A stretch of DNA of 64,000 bases, taken from contig NC_052409.1 of assembly GCF_009389715.1 (NCBI RefSeq), positions 4,205,775 through 4,269,774 of the forward strand. Reading direction: 5' to 3'. The notes under the pieces are model-generated. The model was not told where the DNA came from and searched no databases. It was given only the letters and a program-made list of their open reading frames with translations. Position 1 is the stretch's first letter; each line of letters begins with the position of its first letter. This document shows, piece by piece, positions 11,301 to 24,092 of this stretch. The position numbers and the translations under genes were made by a program. The stretch is from Phoenix dactylifera. Lineage: Eukaryota; Streptophyta; Magnoliopsida; Arecales; Arecaceae.

Positions 11301-14300
11301 AGTCCATAGCCAGGCAATCCAGCTCAAGTACACAATTTTTAGAAACCACAGGGATAACAAGCATCCTATATTAAAAAGAAAGTTCAGCCAGAGAATATGA
11401 AAATCAACATTTTTATCAGCATCATGATTTTCAGTAAACTTGCGTTCTCTTTCAAAGAAAATTTAAAAAAACTACTGACGTAGAGGAATTTTTCATATGT
11501 CACTCTTAAAAGCCAAGGTACAGAAAAGATAAATAATGTCAAAAATGTGTTCTCATAAGTCCACATAAAAGAAATGCACATTCTGTGACAGCATTGACCA
11601 TTATGAGAATTAATTATCAGTAATGCTTTGAACAAAGGTTCTGTGAAAGACTAAAAGGTCCATTTTTTATTGTTTGCTAAATATGATAAGATCAGCAACA
11701 GGTCCTATATGCCCTGCACTACAATATGCTCCATCATCCTAGAAACTTTATGTGAGTCAACATTAGATGTGAAAACCTTTCTATTCTCAAATGACCCCTC
11801 TCCCAGAATGCCCCTATAATTCTAAAATAACCCTATCTTATGAAAATATCTCTAAAAACTTTTATCCTAATTCTTAACAATGTTATATCCCTAATAAAGC
11901 CACTCTCACAAATCCAATACAACCATATCTAGGAGTTTCCTACTTGGCTAAACTCTTACTAGAGAAGCTGATAAAAATTAGCATCCTCATTTTACCTCAA
12001 AAAAAATTTTTCCTCTTCACTTACATAAAAACACTAGAGAGAGACAGAGCTCCCCAATCTCTTAAGGGCTCCTAAACAAGTATTCCCTATCAGGTTTTTC
12101 ATCCAGCCCACTACATATCACTACATACACTGCCATCAAAACTAGCATGCAAAACTCTTTAGAAGGGGGAGGGAAGGCAATGCCCTTTACAGTATTTATT
12201 CATTTCTCATTAATGAATATACTAATAAAATGACATTAGATATATTCTAATATTTTATACCTGAGATAAGGTTTAGCAATTGAACAGCTCAAATCCACAC
12301 CCTTCTAGAATGAAGCTTATAAACTGAATTAACATGAGCAGGGCTTTTTAGTTTTCATGCAAAAGAATTCAGCTTAAGTTAAATTGTTGATAACTTAGAT
12401 TTACCATGATCCTATTTTCATATTCAGCTCATATTTTGATAAATTCACAACTTGGCTGTTTTTCTAAAATGTGGTCATATCATAAACACTCAGAGAAGAA
12501 TGACGGAGAATTGTCTCTCAAAATTTCATTAAAGTGCAATGGACATCTTTAGGTTATCCATTTACAAACAATGAAGTAAAAAATAATAATAATACTTGAT
12601 ATAGTTTTTGTCTATAATGATGACTCATTTATTAAAAGAAGGTTGGCTTGGTGCATGATGCTCCTGCTATTGAGGGATCTAGAAGGAACAGATGTAAACG
12701 TCCTTACCCGGGTGTTTGGAGAGGCTATTCCCATATTTGAACCCATTACAACCAAGTCACAATGGAGCAACCTTACCCTTGCACCAAGGCATGCCCTCAA
12801 TATTGACTCATTTAATGTTATTTTTTCTTTCACTTATGTACCTATGCACGTGCACTATAATTATTCCAATAAACGGCAGCTTATACACAACCAAAGACAT
12901 ATCTGACTCCGAAATTGTGTGACTGCAGACAGAATCATAATCTTTGTTGTAACGACAAACAACCCTCACTGTACCTCCACAAAAGTTACAAAACCATATC
13001 AAATGGATTTACTTCCAATAATGTATCAGGGAACAGAATACTAGACAGGAAAACACTATCCTTGTAGAATAAGATAAAAAAAGCATAAGAAGAACAAAGA
13101 ATACCTTTGCAGAACGAAACACGGTTCCAGAAGTTGGTTGAAGATCTCCGGATATTAATTTGAGTAAGGTGGACTTGCCAATGCCATTTGGACCAACCAC
13201 TGTATAAATTAAAATTAATTAAGGGTCATAACCATGATTTGAAGCACTTACACTATGGAAGAAAAAAAATCATATGGATTCAAACATGTTAGACCCCACA
13301 AAAGTATTCTCATATGACATAGCTATTCCATGACAATCAGCCTAAAATAAGGTGTTAAAATAACTTAAAAGAACAAGCAGATTAATACAAGTCAAAATTA
13401 AATGATAGCAACCACAAGAAGGCTTTGCAATGGACTTCTAAAAAAGTTCTATTCTTTTCCTCTCCCCCTCTACTATAATGGACATATGGAAATTCTTTTT
13501 TTGTGCATGTGTGTGTGTGTGTTGGGGTGGGGTGGGGTGGGGTGGGATGGGTGGGGGGGTGCATGCTTCAAATTACACATCAATCAAGTTGCACCTTGCA
13601 AATACTTTGTAACAATAGGGCAGATCTATCAAATTGCAGAGAACACATCCCCCACAAAAGTAGATTACGTTCTAATTTGATATATAAGCATGAGAGAGTC
13701 ACTGATTCTTACTTGAAATGCGACTGTCAAGGTCTATACCAAAATTCAAGTTTTTAAACAAGATGGGCCCTCCTGGATAACCAAATGATGCATCACTGCA
13801 ACCAAACATGAGATGTTCAGTAAAATATTCATAAAAACCCAGACCACTAAAATAATCGAGTAAAAAGGGGTTAGACGGATTAACATAGTAAGGAACATGT
13901 TGTGCTAAAGGGCTTATTGTTTTATAATTTAAAGGAGAATGGAACAACAACATATAGCTAAAGCTTTACAAAATGGAACCTGAAACTTATAATTGGAGGC
14001 CCTGGTCTGTCATCCGGGGTTGGGAACTCAAATTTGTAGCTGGGACGGAAAAAAAAAAGCTTAGCATATGGAAGACAGAAACAAATGATCTGCATTATTA
14101 AAGATCATATTGGAAATCAGAAGAACGGATACTCTGGATCACTGACGACAGCATCTACATGACCCATTCGCTCCAATGCCTGAATCATCCATAATATGAG
14201 TCAACAATGACAAAAATGCACAACTATGTATTTTAAGTAAATATAGCATAATTACAACCCAGAAGACTATTGGGACTGAATCTGAGCCACTTAGCAAGGG

Positions 14301-17300
14301 TATAATCATGTTTTCTGACACCCAATAAAAAGAAAGAAGAAAGAAAGAGATAAGCACCTTGATTCTCGACTGAACAAGGGATGCCCGCTTTGCATTGTAA
14401 CGAAATTTGTCAATGAAAGCCTGCATAGCAAAGCATGGATATCAGATATTACAGTTGACATTTTCTGTAAGTGAAGAAATGACTTTACCAATTATTATCA
14501 TTCCAGTCCAAAAATAATTTAATTCACAGAACACCTCTTTACCATCAGATGAAAGAAAAAGGGGGGAACAACATACAATGGTGGCTGCTTAGGCCTCTTC
14601 CTGGAATGCACGTGATGCAAAATTTAGTGATTTATCATTTGTACCACTAGCCTGCCAGTTCTTTCTCGTTTGGACTACTTACAAGTATTTGACCAGATAA
14701 CTTGAAAGAAAAGAAGATAAATGACAGGTACTCCATTTCTTAAGTAGAAAACAGTTAATGATATAATTGGATAAATCAGTGTCTTTGATACAGGTAACAA
14801 TTTTTTTACTCTGTGTATAATTCAGATTGAACAGAAGCATATTTCATCAAATTAACAAAATCATATATAGATTCCCCTCATAAAAATAAATAGATAACTG
14901 ATTGAACCAAGACAGATAAAATATCATCTATTAATAGTAATATCTGAAAAGGATAATAATTCCATATTGCCAAATATCCCTCCTGAGGATAAAATATTAT
15001 CCATCAACTGGATCTCTTCTTCCCACCCCACCCCCCAACTCTTCTTTGTTAGAAACAATATGATGGAAGAAGGCAAATAATTTGTGCAATAAAGCTTGAT
15101 GTACCAGACCAAAATTTACCAAACAGGGCATTGAATGCTTCTATAAGCCATCACTACTAATATGCAGCAAAATTTCATGCCTTGATCAGTAGGTTTCAGC
15201 TAATATCCTACAGAATTTGGATAAGAAAACTATTTTAACACCAGTGATGCATATGTACAACAGGTGTGTTTTTTTGGTCGCAGACCTGCATGTGGGCCCT
15301 AGACTTTTCGCTTGATTCAAAGGCCTTCTGTTGATTTTTGAGCTGCTCTTCACGTGACCTCTCAAACGTGTCATAGTCCCCTTTGTAAGTAGTCAGCTTT
15401 TGTCCATGTAAATGGATAATATCTGTAACTACCTGGACAAGATTGAGAAATGATCATCACATAAAAAAAAATATATTTTCTGCTTCATGCTAAAGGCTAG
15501 ATGGATAAAAACAACTTCATTTTGAGAAAATCTTACGTCAGAGATGAATTAAAAATATACCGTATTCAAAAACTCTCTGGCATGAGAAACCACAATAAGT
15601 GTTTTGGGCCATCTAACCAGATATGTTTCCAGCCATAATACAGCATGAAGATCAAGATGGTTCTGCAAAAATGAAACATTTGAAGTATCTCTCCCATAGA
15701 GCTAGAAGAATCTAAGGCATATCATATTCACAAATTACCGTTGGTTCATCAAGTAGTAGTAAATCAGGCTCAATAAACAGAGCACGCGCAAGAGCTATTC
15801 GCATCCGCCATCCACCAGAAAATGTTTTTGTAGGCTTCCGCTGCATTTCTGGAGTAAAGCTAAGACCCTGAAAGTTTCCAATTCATTACAAGATCCAATA
15901 CAAGCTAAGGCAGCAGCAATAATTTTGAAGAAAAGGGTGAACAAATGCTTAATTAAACTAAGTGATAAAATAATTTTACTTTTATACCTAATTAAATGTT
16001 TATATGTGTACATGCCTGTGCATTGCTGACATTAGCACATGCATGCACATATAGATGTTCATCTGTTCTTACGTGCATATGCATGTAACAGTCTAAAAGA
16101 GAAAAAATGTTGCATGCATGTATGTAACAACATGAATAATATCACTCCAGTAAATAACTGGAACAAAGAACAGCAAAAAAGCAAAGGAAACATAAAGCGT
16201 CAACTCTTTGGTCCAGAAAATTCAGCACCAATACTTCCAACCAGCATGAATACTGCAACTCCTTAACTGTCAGTATAAAACAGGCAAAATCTGTTTTCTT
16301 TTGGTTTTCTTTTTTTAGAGTAAAACTACTCTTCTGACTTTGTTGGCCGCATCCACACCCATTATGTGTGAGCCGCCCTTGTACCAAAAAAATTAATAAA
16401 ATAAAATAAAACAGATAAAACTACTCAGCCAAAAGTACTTTTTCAATATTTCCATCTTCGCGGCGGCGGCGGCGGCGGCGGGGGGGGGGGGGTGGTGGAG
16501 GGATGCCAAATCAACTCAGGCCCTTTTGATGTCATAAAAAAGACAAGTGACAGACACCAAACATACATTCAAACATAACATTTTTTTTGCAACACTAATA
16601 CTTTATTCTGTGGTAAACAAGTGAATTCAAGTTAGCACCAAGCAACCATTTCAAAAGATGAGAATGTGAAAAATCTTCAGCCTCCTTTGAAAATACAACT
16701 GCCAAAATTGCCAAAAACATATCTCAACAAATAATTTGTTGTCAATTGAGAGCACACTGTATTTTTTCACCTTCTTTTCTATCCAGAAAGCCAATAAGAA
16801 GATAAACTAAACTATGGATCCTTTGTATCCCATGGGCGTAAGCCTAAGCATACTTGGAGCAAGAAATTTGTAAGAAGGTAATTTTTCGTTAGACTTGAGT
16901 ATCATAGGACCTGCAATTCATAAGATTTTTGGATATCTATCCATTTACCATAATGTTTTGCTTCCTTCTTCAGATACTTATCCTGATGGTTTCATATGGT
17001 ATAATTCTAATGGCCAAGAACAAGTGTTACAAAAAATTTGATGCCTCAATATATGAGAAATAGATATAGAAAACTCTAAATTGGAATCTTCAAAATCCTG
17101 AAACAATAAAATATCTTTGTTCAGTAAATAACTTGCAATGAATCAGTAAATGATTACACTGATAGTAATGATCCTCCATCTCACATGGGAAAAAAAAACT
17201 TTCATATGTGCCAGAATAAAAACATCATTTCTCAAAACAATGTAGCATGAATAATCTCCACAATAAAGTTTCAACTACAACTCATGAAATTCATCAGAGA

Positions 17301-20300
17301 CTTGATGGCTCTAAAATACTAACCGCCAAAATCGAAGCAGCACGTGACTCTGCAGAATAAGCATCAATAAACTCAAGTCTTTCATATATCTGTTCAAGTC
17401 TTTTTGACATAGCATCTTTGTCTATTGAACCATTAACCTTGGCATTACTCTTTCCCGTTTCTTCATCATATTCTAGATCTCTCTTCCAGACAACAGCAAA
17501 TGTGTCAGTGCATTAAGTGATACAGCAAACAAATAATAACACAAAGTGACTATGCAGAACTAAAGAAAGTATGTTGACCAGTAAAATTGTATAATACAAC
17601 AACGACACCGTTAAACCTGTTGTGAAAGTAGACGAGCTTCTTCTTCCAAGAGTTGAATTCTCTCAATATCAGAGTTCAGGATACACTGCAGGGCTGATGT
17701 GTCATCTCCCTCAACTTCTTGCTCCACATGTAGTATTTGGCAGTTCTTAGGAATACCATCAATAGCATGCATAGCCATATGCCTCAGGAAAGAAGTTTTA
17801 CCGGTACCATTTCTCCCAACAAGACCTAATAACAAAGAAGCATGAAAAGGTGTAATTCTGCAAGCGAATTGATCTTAAGAATTCGATCGACATTGAGATA
17901 GAAACATGCTCAAATAGGAAAAAAGTGTAGCAGATATTTTGCAAATATAAATTTTAAATGAGGATCAAAGATGGTAGTAGTTATTATTCCTTTTACCCTT
18001 GATTGCAAGCTACAGCATTCTAAACGATAACAATGCTGGCCTAACAAGCTGACTCCACAAACAAGCTAATATCTCTGCCACTATATATTCAGAACCACTT
18101 CTGCAATCCATGAGATATACTTCCATCTTTATTATTCTAATCACGAAATATTTATACACAGTTTCCCACAACAAGAACATTTAATACTTCATCTATCATT
18201 CTTTTCACTATTTCCATTGTTATAGTTTATGCATCACATTTTCTCTTTGAATTCATTTTTCAAAACTTGGCAGAGACACTGAAGAACCCAAAATGCAAGA
18301 TCTGTCTTTCTTTTAACAGCCAAATTGTACTTCCGGAGCATATTTCTGTGGGTGACAATTTATAATCATGGCAAGACAAGCTGGACTCTTTTTTTCTTCA
18401 TTCTAATGATCAGTGGCCGACTATATTGCATTAATTCTGTGGATGGTAAAACAAGAACCAACAACTTTAGATACGATGGCATGCACATAGAGAATGCACA
18501 ATAATACGATCACCATTAATAGTCAAGAGCATACAAACTATTAAATATAAAAAATATAAGGCTATTATTTGTCCAAATTTTATATAGAAGTCGTATTCTG
18601 TTAGAATATCTGGAAAGCATGAACATAGCTTATGCAAATGCTGTCTTTTTTTTCTTTGTCACTGGATATTTAAGCACATGTGTCAGTCTCACTGATATAA
18701 TGGAAGGGGGGAAATGACAACATGCAGCGTCCATTACAAGCAGCAATGTCATAAAGGAGAAACAGATGTATATAAGACCGGTGACACAAGCATTTGCAAG
18801 ATAACCAACAAGAAGTCTTTGTGAATATGTGGTATAAACTAGCAAATCAAACAACTTGCCATCAAAGGAAGTTCTCCACTATCTTTTCAACTTTATGGAA
18901 AAAAGATCAAGAATAAATTGGGCATTAAGAAAGTCAAACGAAGGTATCATCACCTTGGAGACGACAACAAACTGCAACAGCTTAGCTAGCCACATCCTAG
19001 TTTTTTTCCTATGAACAAAAACAACGACAGCTGTAGAACACTATTGAACCAGAAAGGAAAGAGGAGAAACTTATATTCCAACCTTTCTCTAATTCAGTGG
19101 CAGCATAGAAAATATATTTTTAAAAACATCGATTTTGAATTAAATATAGAAGGTCTTGCTATGTGCCAAAACTTTATTTCTTAATCAGGTTTAAACATAC
19201 ATGTAACATAGCCTGCCAAGTTCGAGGGATAAAGTTTGAATCCATATCATGCCATTCGCACAATAATCATGTTACCGACAGACCATCAACATAACAAGAA
19301 AAGTACATGATTTTCCTAGAGCGACAAGCTGTGAAATTAAGTCACCTAACTACCATCTATCATCCGATGATAGCAAATACAAGATGAGTACCTACAAGTT
19401 GTATGAATTAGAAACTGACCATAGTGCCTTCCAAATGAAAGAGTCACTGAAGCATCTTTGATGAGATCACGGCCACCAACCGAAACAGTAAAGTTCTCCA
19501 TATGGATATCCCTGACAGCTGGTCCCTCATTTCCACCATGATATACGGATATAACAGGCATCCCTGCTCTAACTGCCTCCATCTCCGCCAAATGCATTTG
19601 ATATTGGGCCTGATCAGCAAAAGGTACCAGCATAAAGCGAAAGCCAAATGACACATAAGTAGCTGAACTCAAATGTTATTATAAAACATAACAATAAGCC
19701 CCAGGACTTGATGACAGGTCTTCAAACGTACAAGATTGGTAAAGCCAATCAATACAGAAACTGCAGACTTCACAGGGAGTAATGTTAATCCAGGAACAGG
19801 AAAAAGAGTTTTCGCATAATATGCCCCGAGGAAAACTAAGTGAATTGTACCAATTTAATAAGCACTGAAAAAACTGCTTAGGGAAATCATATTCAGAATT
19901 TGCGTTCATTTGCACTTACCTGTCTCTGTCGCTCATCTTTCCTCTTTCTTCTTTCAAGTTTTGCCTTATCACGTTCAGAGAGCACTGGACCATCAAGCAC
20001 CTCCGGCTGTTTCTTTCGGGTTTCAGTCTCATCCATCCCATCATACATCCGCAAAGGTGTGGCTAGACTTCTAACAGCTTCTTTAGGTTTCACTAGCCCA
20101 TGTTTTCCAAACTTCTCTGAAATTTTGCTGCAGACCTGTATTTCACGATAAGCGAAAGAAAACATATATCACAATGTTGAATAACGCAAAGCTAGGCATA
20201 GAAAAGCATTCTTCTTTGTAAAACATAGAAAAAGAGAGTTCTTGTTCAGTAATATCACACACATCCCTAGCATAAACATCCTGACATAAGAAGTACAATA

Positions 20301-21582
20301 GTCTTCTCCTTTATGGAAAACAGTGGGAAGAGTTGAAAAGAAAAGAGATGAGTAAGAGGATAGGAAGAAGAAGACAGACCCAGATTTCCTTATAATACCA
20401 AATTCTCCACCATGCATAAAAAGACAAAAGAAATTAATAAATTTGTGAGAAAGAAGAAACCTTGATCATAGCGTATGGGTTTTTTCAATGTTACTCTGAC
20501 ATGTGACCCAGTTATCAAGCACCCAAGTGTGTAAAAGAATCAGATACAGCAATCTTCCAAAAATTGGACAACTAGTAGACCTTTGTATCTTATAACACAT
20601 GTCTCTATATGTGTTGATATATGCATATAATACATAACGAACTAGACCTGCACTAGTTAATTTCATTAAGATTGGTAATATGGTCACTAATTATTTTTTC
20701 AGAATAAAGAAATTTCATCTAAGAGTGTCAAATGATGATGGCATCATAATTAGAGTGTTCGAGAGTGTCATGAAGTGTCTCGAGTGTCCAGCAGTCCGAC
20801 ACCACTGCGGGATCTGAGGAGGGTCAGAAATGTGCAGCTTTGCATATGTGCACGGAGAGGCTGTTTCCGTTGGAACCTGTGACCTCCAGGTTATAACGTA
20901 GCAACCTTACCATTGCGACAAGGTTCACCCTCTGTAACACTTCTTCCCATCTATTCCTTTTGAGAGAAAAAAAATAAAAAATATCGAACTTCGCCAATCT
21001 GCCATTAGAAATTAATAATGCAACCAACATAAACCCTAAATTGAGGACGCTATACATTGAGATTTCCTCTCGTTTGCCTAGAAACAATTATCTGCATAAA
21101 AGAGAATTTTACACCGGAAATTCCTTTCAAACCATCTAAAGCGTCAATTGGCAGCAACAGAAACACAAACATTTCCAGGAAACTAACTTTCTCCAGAAAT
21201 TTAGACCGAATTTCAAGCAATCCTCGAATTTCGACGATGACGGAAACCACTGAATTGTAGGGTTTCCCAAGTTCACATAATTAAATAAACAAATCGATCA
21301 AGAACCACAAACAGACCAAATCGGCGTGAAAGGGGAGAGGTTTTGCAAGCACGGAGATTGGAATGATGGGGGGAATACCAATTGTCCCTCGGCGTCGTCC
21401 CGGACGCAACCCGAATCAACGAGGAGCTCGCCGACGGCCTCGAAGGCGCCGTCGCCGTCGACGCCGAAGTCGAAGTCCTCGTCGGCGAGGACGTTGATGA
21501 TGTAATCGATTATGGGCTCATCGACGTCGCGCGCCCGGTCGCCGAGCACCTCGTGCACCACCGAGCTCGCCACCTCCGCCAT
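5378..21582 (-). CDS. ABCF3: ABC transporter F family member 3 (GCN20-type, soluble ABC ATPase)
   Basis: Soluble twin-ATPase protein of the GCN20/ABCF group, which act on ribosomes and translation/stress signalling and lack membrane domains. Exons (minus strand): 21379-21582, 19920-20135, 19420-19609, 17617-17825, 17324-17482, 15739-15867, 15561-15662, 15286-15432, 14358-14420, 14133-14179, 13980-14039, 13713-13795, 13105-13199, 10100-10186, 9154-9241, 8872-8957, 5601-5663, 5378-5506. All phases agree, giving 718 residues, close to plant ABCF3. Walker A1 lies at about 207-214 (GRNGTGKT), signature FSGGW at 342-346, LDEPT ending at 369 and the switch His at 396. Walker A2 is at 539-546 (GPNGIGKS), signature LSGGQ at 625-629, LDEPSNHL to 655 and the second switch His at 679. 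Both ATP sites look intact. An acidic N-terminal domain and a KE/R-rich linker (residues 100-160) fit the family. Intron 16 alone is 3.2 kb. Confidence 0.95.
7402..7422 (-). repeat. G-rich CCCCA/TGGGG tract in ABCF3 intron 16
   Basis: C-rich on the plus strand, so the pre-mRNA strand carries four G4-5 runs spaced by single T. This could fold into a G-quadruplex. Confidence 0.6.
10868..11165. repeat. Degenerate minisatellite in ABCF3 intron 13
   Basis: The words GGAGCTTCCA, GTCCAA, GTGCAGGAAG, ATGATCAAT and AGGAGGGAGA recur in the same order about four times (GTGCAGGAAG near 10908, 10976, 11048 and 11110), with spacing of roughly 65-75 bases. This is an eroded tandem array. Confidence 0.65.
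12632..12803 (-). mobile_element. Au-type SINE in ABCF3 intron 13
   Basis: Read on the minus strand it starts with the tRNA-like A-box region (CTTGGTGCAAGGGTAAGG) and has a B-box-like GGTTCAAAT. It then has the AACAGCCTCT-like word (here AATAGCCTCT) typical of the plant Au SINE, and ends with CACCAAGCCAACCTT. An exact 11-bp repeat TGACTCATTTA flanks it (12621-12631 and 12804-12814), so both ends are fixed. Confidence 0.85.
13509..13560 (+). repeat. (GT)n plus (TGGGG)n tract in ABCF3 intron 12
   Basis: A GT run passes into five or more GGGG blocks spaced by T. The G-rich strand is the non-transcribed one, so the pre-mRNA is C-rich here. Confidence 0.75.
15022..15036 (-). repeat. Short C-rich tract in ABCF3 intron 8
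   Basis: Three blocks of CCC/CCCC/CCCCCC on the plus strand. It is G-rich in the pre-mRNA and resembles the tract at 7402-7422. Confidence 0.45.
16332..16415 (+). mobile_element. 84-bp short retroposon, copy 1
   Basis: It is bounded by the exact 11-bp target duplication TAAAACTACTC (16321-16331 and 16416-16426). The core reads TGTTGGCCGC, then CACACC, GTGTGAGCCGCC and TGTACC, and runs into an A-rich tail. The same core lies at 41067-41150. No A-box or B-box is obvious, so it may be the 3' end of a longer SINE or a very short autonomous-looking family. It lies in ABCF3 intron 5. Confidence 0.8.
16459..16492 (+). repeat. (CGG)n followed by a poly-G run
   Basis: About seven CGG triplets followed by about a dozen G, inside ABCF3 intron 5. 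This is the most GC-rich point of an otherwise AT-rich intron. Confidence 0.8.
20796..20934 (-). mobile_element. Au-type SINE in ABCF3 intron 1
   Basis: On the minus strand it reads GGGTGAACCTTG, CGCAATGGTAAGGTTGC, ACCTGGAGGTCACAGGTTCC and AACAGCCTCT, in the order of the plant Au SINE (A-box, B-box, AACAGCCTCT). It ends near CAGATCCCGCAGTGG. Target duplications were not found, so the ends are approximate. Confidence 0.8.
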
Positions 21583-21586
21583 CGCG

Positions 21587-21618
<32 letters not shown>
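21587..21618. repeat. CT/GA microsatellite in the ABCF3 5' leader
   Basis: An almost pure CT run just upstream of ATG 21582. It reads as GA in the transcript and is probably in the 5' UTR. Confidence 0.85.
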
Positions 21619-23610
21619 GCCGCCGCTCCGGCCGTCTAGTGATACCGGCGTGCAAGAAGGGATTGGCCCGAGTTATTAACAAGGGAGAGTTGTGGTGACT
21701 CGCGCATCAGTTTAAAGCCACATGGACTTCACCGGACGGCGCTTCGAAGGATAACGGGTTCGGAGTTCGGACGGGTCGGATGCGAGTGTAGTAATCCAAT
21801 AATCCAAAGAAGTCTCGCCGTTAGATTTATGACGGCGCGTTGATGGGGCTATGCTGTCTGCCGTTAGATTTATGATGACGTACCAATTAGTCGAATACCA
21901 ATGATTCCGGGGTTCCTCCGGACTAATTTTTTCTAAAGAAATTTGGAAAAAGCATATATGCAGCAAGTTATGTGGTACATTCTCATGCAATGAGACAAAA
22001 TGAGGAGGAGAGACAAAGGATAAAGCTATCCCCACCCCTAAACATAAGTATTATTGCTAGGTGTATATGATATGCATCCGGAACAAGCAACAAATTAGGT
22101 TTTCCATGCCATACATGGGAGACACATGGTTTATTAAGTATTTTGATGTCCATTTTGCCCTATTAGCGAGAACTAGGTGCAGATACGTGCCCAAATATCT
22201 ATTGAGGTACATGAAGCAGTGCTTTCTAAACATACATCTAAATGCCAGATACATTAATATGTTTATAGCATCCCATTATTCCATATATGTATTGGTCATT
22301 TTTCTAGATGCAGGAGGGGTCAGACTAATATGCTTGGCAGACCAATATGCATATGTGCCAATTCAAATAAAAAAAATAGAGAAACAATTGTGGATCTTGC
22401 TATCTTAAATTTTTAAGGACTTTTGTCATTTGCATGCCACACGTTTGGAGAGCAAAAACTAAGATAAGCAGGAAAAAAAAAAAAAGGATAGCACTAATTG
22501 AAAAGTAAAAAGAAAAGTATGGATATAAAATGTAATTATGATTCAGAAGTTTCAAGAGACATCCTCTTCTACTGTTACAACCAGATACTTGTTGGGGTAG
22601 GTGCCCTACCATTTTTGATATCTATCCCAACAATTAATAGAAATAATTTATAAGTTATATTAACTCTGGCCTGCCAGGTACTTTGTTCCTGCCAGGTACT
22701 TTGTTTTATTGGTTAAGTACCATGGCCTGTTGACCAAGTTCATTGAAGGTTTCTCTCCAAAATTTTTGGTCTATGTCCCTTCTGAAGATTCATTGGTACT
22801 CGATCCATACTGGATTACCATTACCTTTTGGGCCTGCTATTGATTAGTCTATGAATCGGGGTTATCAATCTGGATGTGATAAATAGGATGATATTTATCT
22901 TATATTTTATTTGTGATTCTTTAAGCATATGCACAAAAATAGTTATACACAAATGGCATATCCCTACGAATTCAGTTTTCCCATGTAATTCAACACATGT
23001 TTCAATGTCACATAATTTCTCTGAGATTAGTCAGAGATTTGAACAGATAAAATATATTAACCGAGAATTCTCATCATTTCAAACCAAGTGTTTGGTAAAA
23101 GTATAAAGCATGCATGCCAAGAAGTGAAAGGGAAACCATAAATCAATGAACAGTTCAACATGCAACTTATCCTTTCTAAACATCCATGAAAGCATGGTAT
23201 GAATAACCAATCATACATAGAAATATCTGAATAATTTAAATTTTCCTGCATTCTATTCACAGTATATTTTGATAATTGGAAGTCTTAGATTTACTATAAA
23301 TCTATGATTTTTTATTAACATAGTTTATATCTTGATGGGACTAGAAATATCTCAACACCAGAATAATTCTTCACATGGATGCAATGCCACCCACTCTCCT
23401 ACACCTACAGTGTTTCCATATGCCATAGAGAAAAAACTTGCCATGAGAGATTAACTAGGCATGGGTAGTAAATGATGTTGGCCCTTTCTTTAATGGCTTT
23501 AATTGTTTTGACATCGGCATGAGAACATACATTTGGACGTTCTTAGTTCTTGTTAAGCCTTTGTTTCTGGGAAACAACTTGTTTTTGTGCATTTATGGCG
23601 AGGTGACGAT

Positions 23611-24092
23611 GGACTTGCCTAAGAGGACTGGCTTCAGAATTTCCTGCAGTACAGTCAGCTGGTTCTACAGATAAAGATGCAGTAACTGCTAAATTAGAAC
23701 AAAAGCTAGTCGCAGTAAGCCTATCGAAGCTTCTTCTGTTTTTATTTAAGCCAAAAAGGAGCGAGATCTTCTGTTTTCTGACTTTATTAAATATATTTGT
23801 GCTTATTAGATATGAATCGCCCATCCTAACAAAAAAGAAAAAAAAAAAAGCAGCTTTGAGCTTGACTAATGAAATATGGCTTGGCTCCAGGAGTGTCTAC
23901 TAGGGTGATGCTTTGAGCTTGACCAGTAAAATATGGCTTGGCTCCAGGAGTGTTTACTAGGGTGATGCTTTGAGCTTGACCAGTGAAATATGGCTTCTTG
24001 GCAAGTGCTATAAAAGAAGAGTCATCTGCTGACGCTGATCATGGCAATCAATTTGCTGCATTTCTTGAAGGTTTTTCCTCAAGAAGTTGAAT
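23611..24092 (+). other. Coding-like relics of an unidentified gene
   Basis: Two stretches look more like exons than chance. Around 23611-23710 a frame encodes LRGLASEFPAVQSAG, STDKDAVTAKLEQKLVA and then meets a good donor (GCAGTAAGC). Around 23993-24092 another encodes ASAIKEESSADADHGNQ and FAAFLEGFSSRS before a stop. Between them lies a 58-bp tandem repeat with stops in all tried frames. Read together they suggest the tail of a decayed gene, or an untraced gene whose repeat is intronic. I do not recognise the family. Confidence 0.35.
23852..23995 (+). repeat. 58-bp tandem repeat, about 2.5 copies
   Basis: Units begin GCTTTGAGCTTGAC at 23852, 23910 and 23967 and continue to a shared CTAGGGTGAT. 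They differ at only a few positions, and the third copy is partial. Confidence 0.85.

Noticed and set aside
22061-22408. 115-codon plus-strand frame upstream of ABCF3
   Set aside because: AT-rich frame with no borders or motifs; probably chance.
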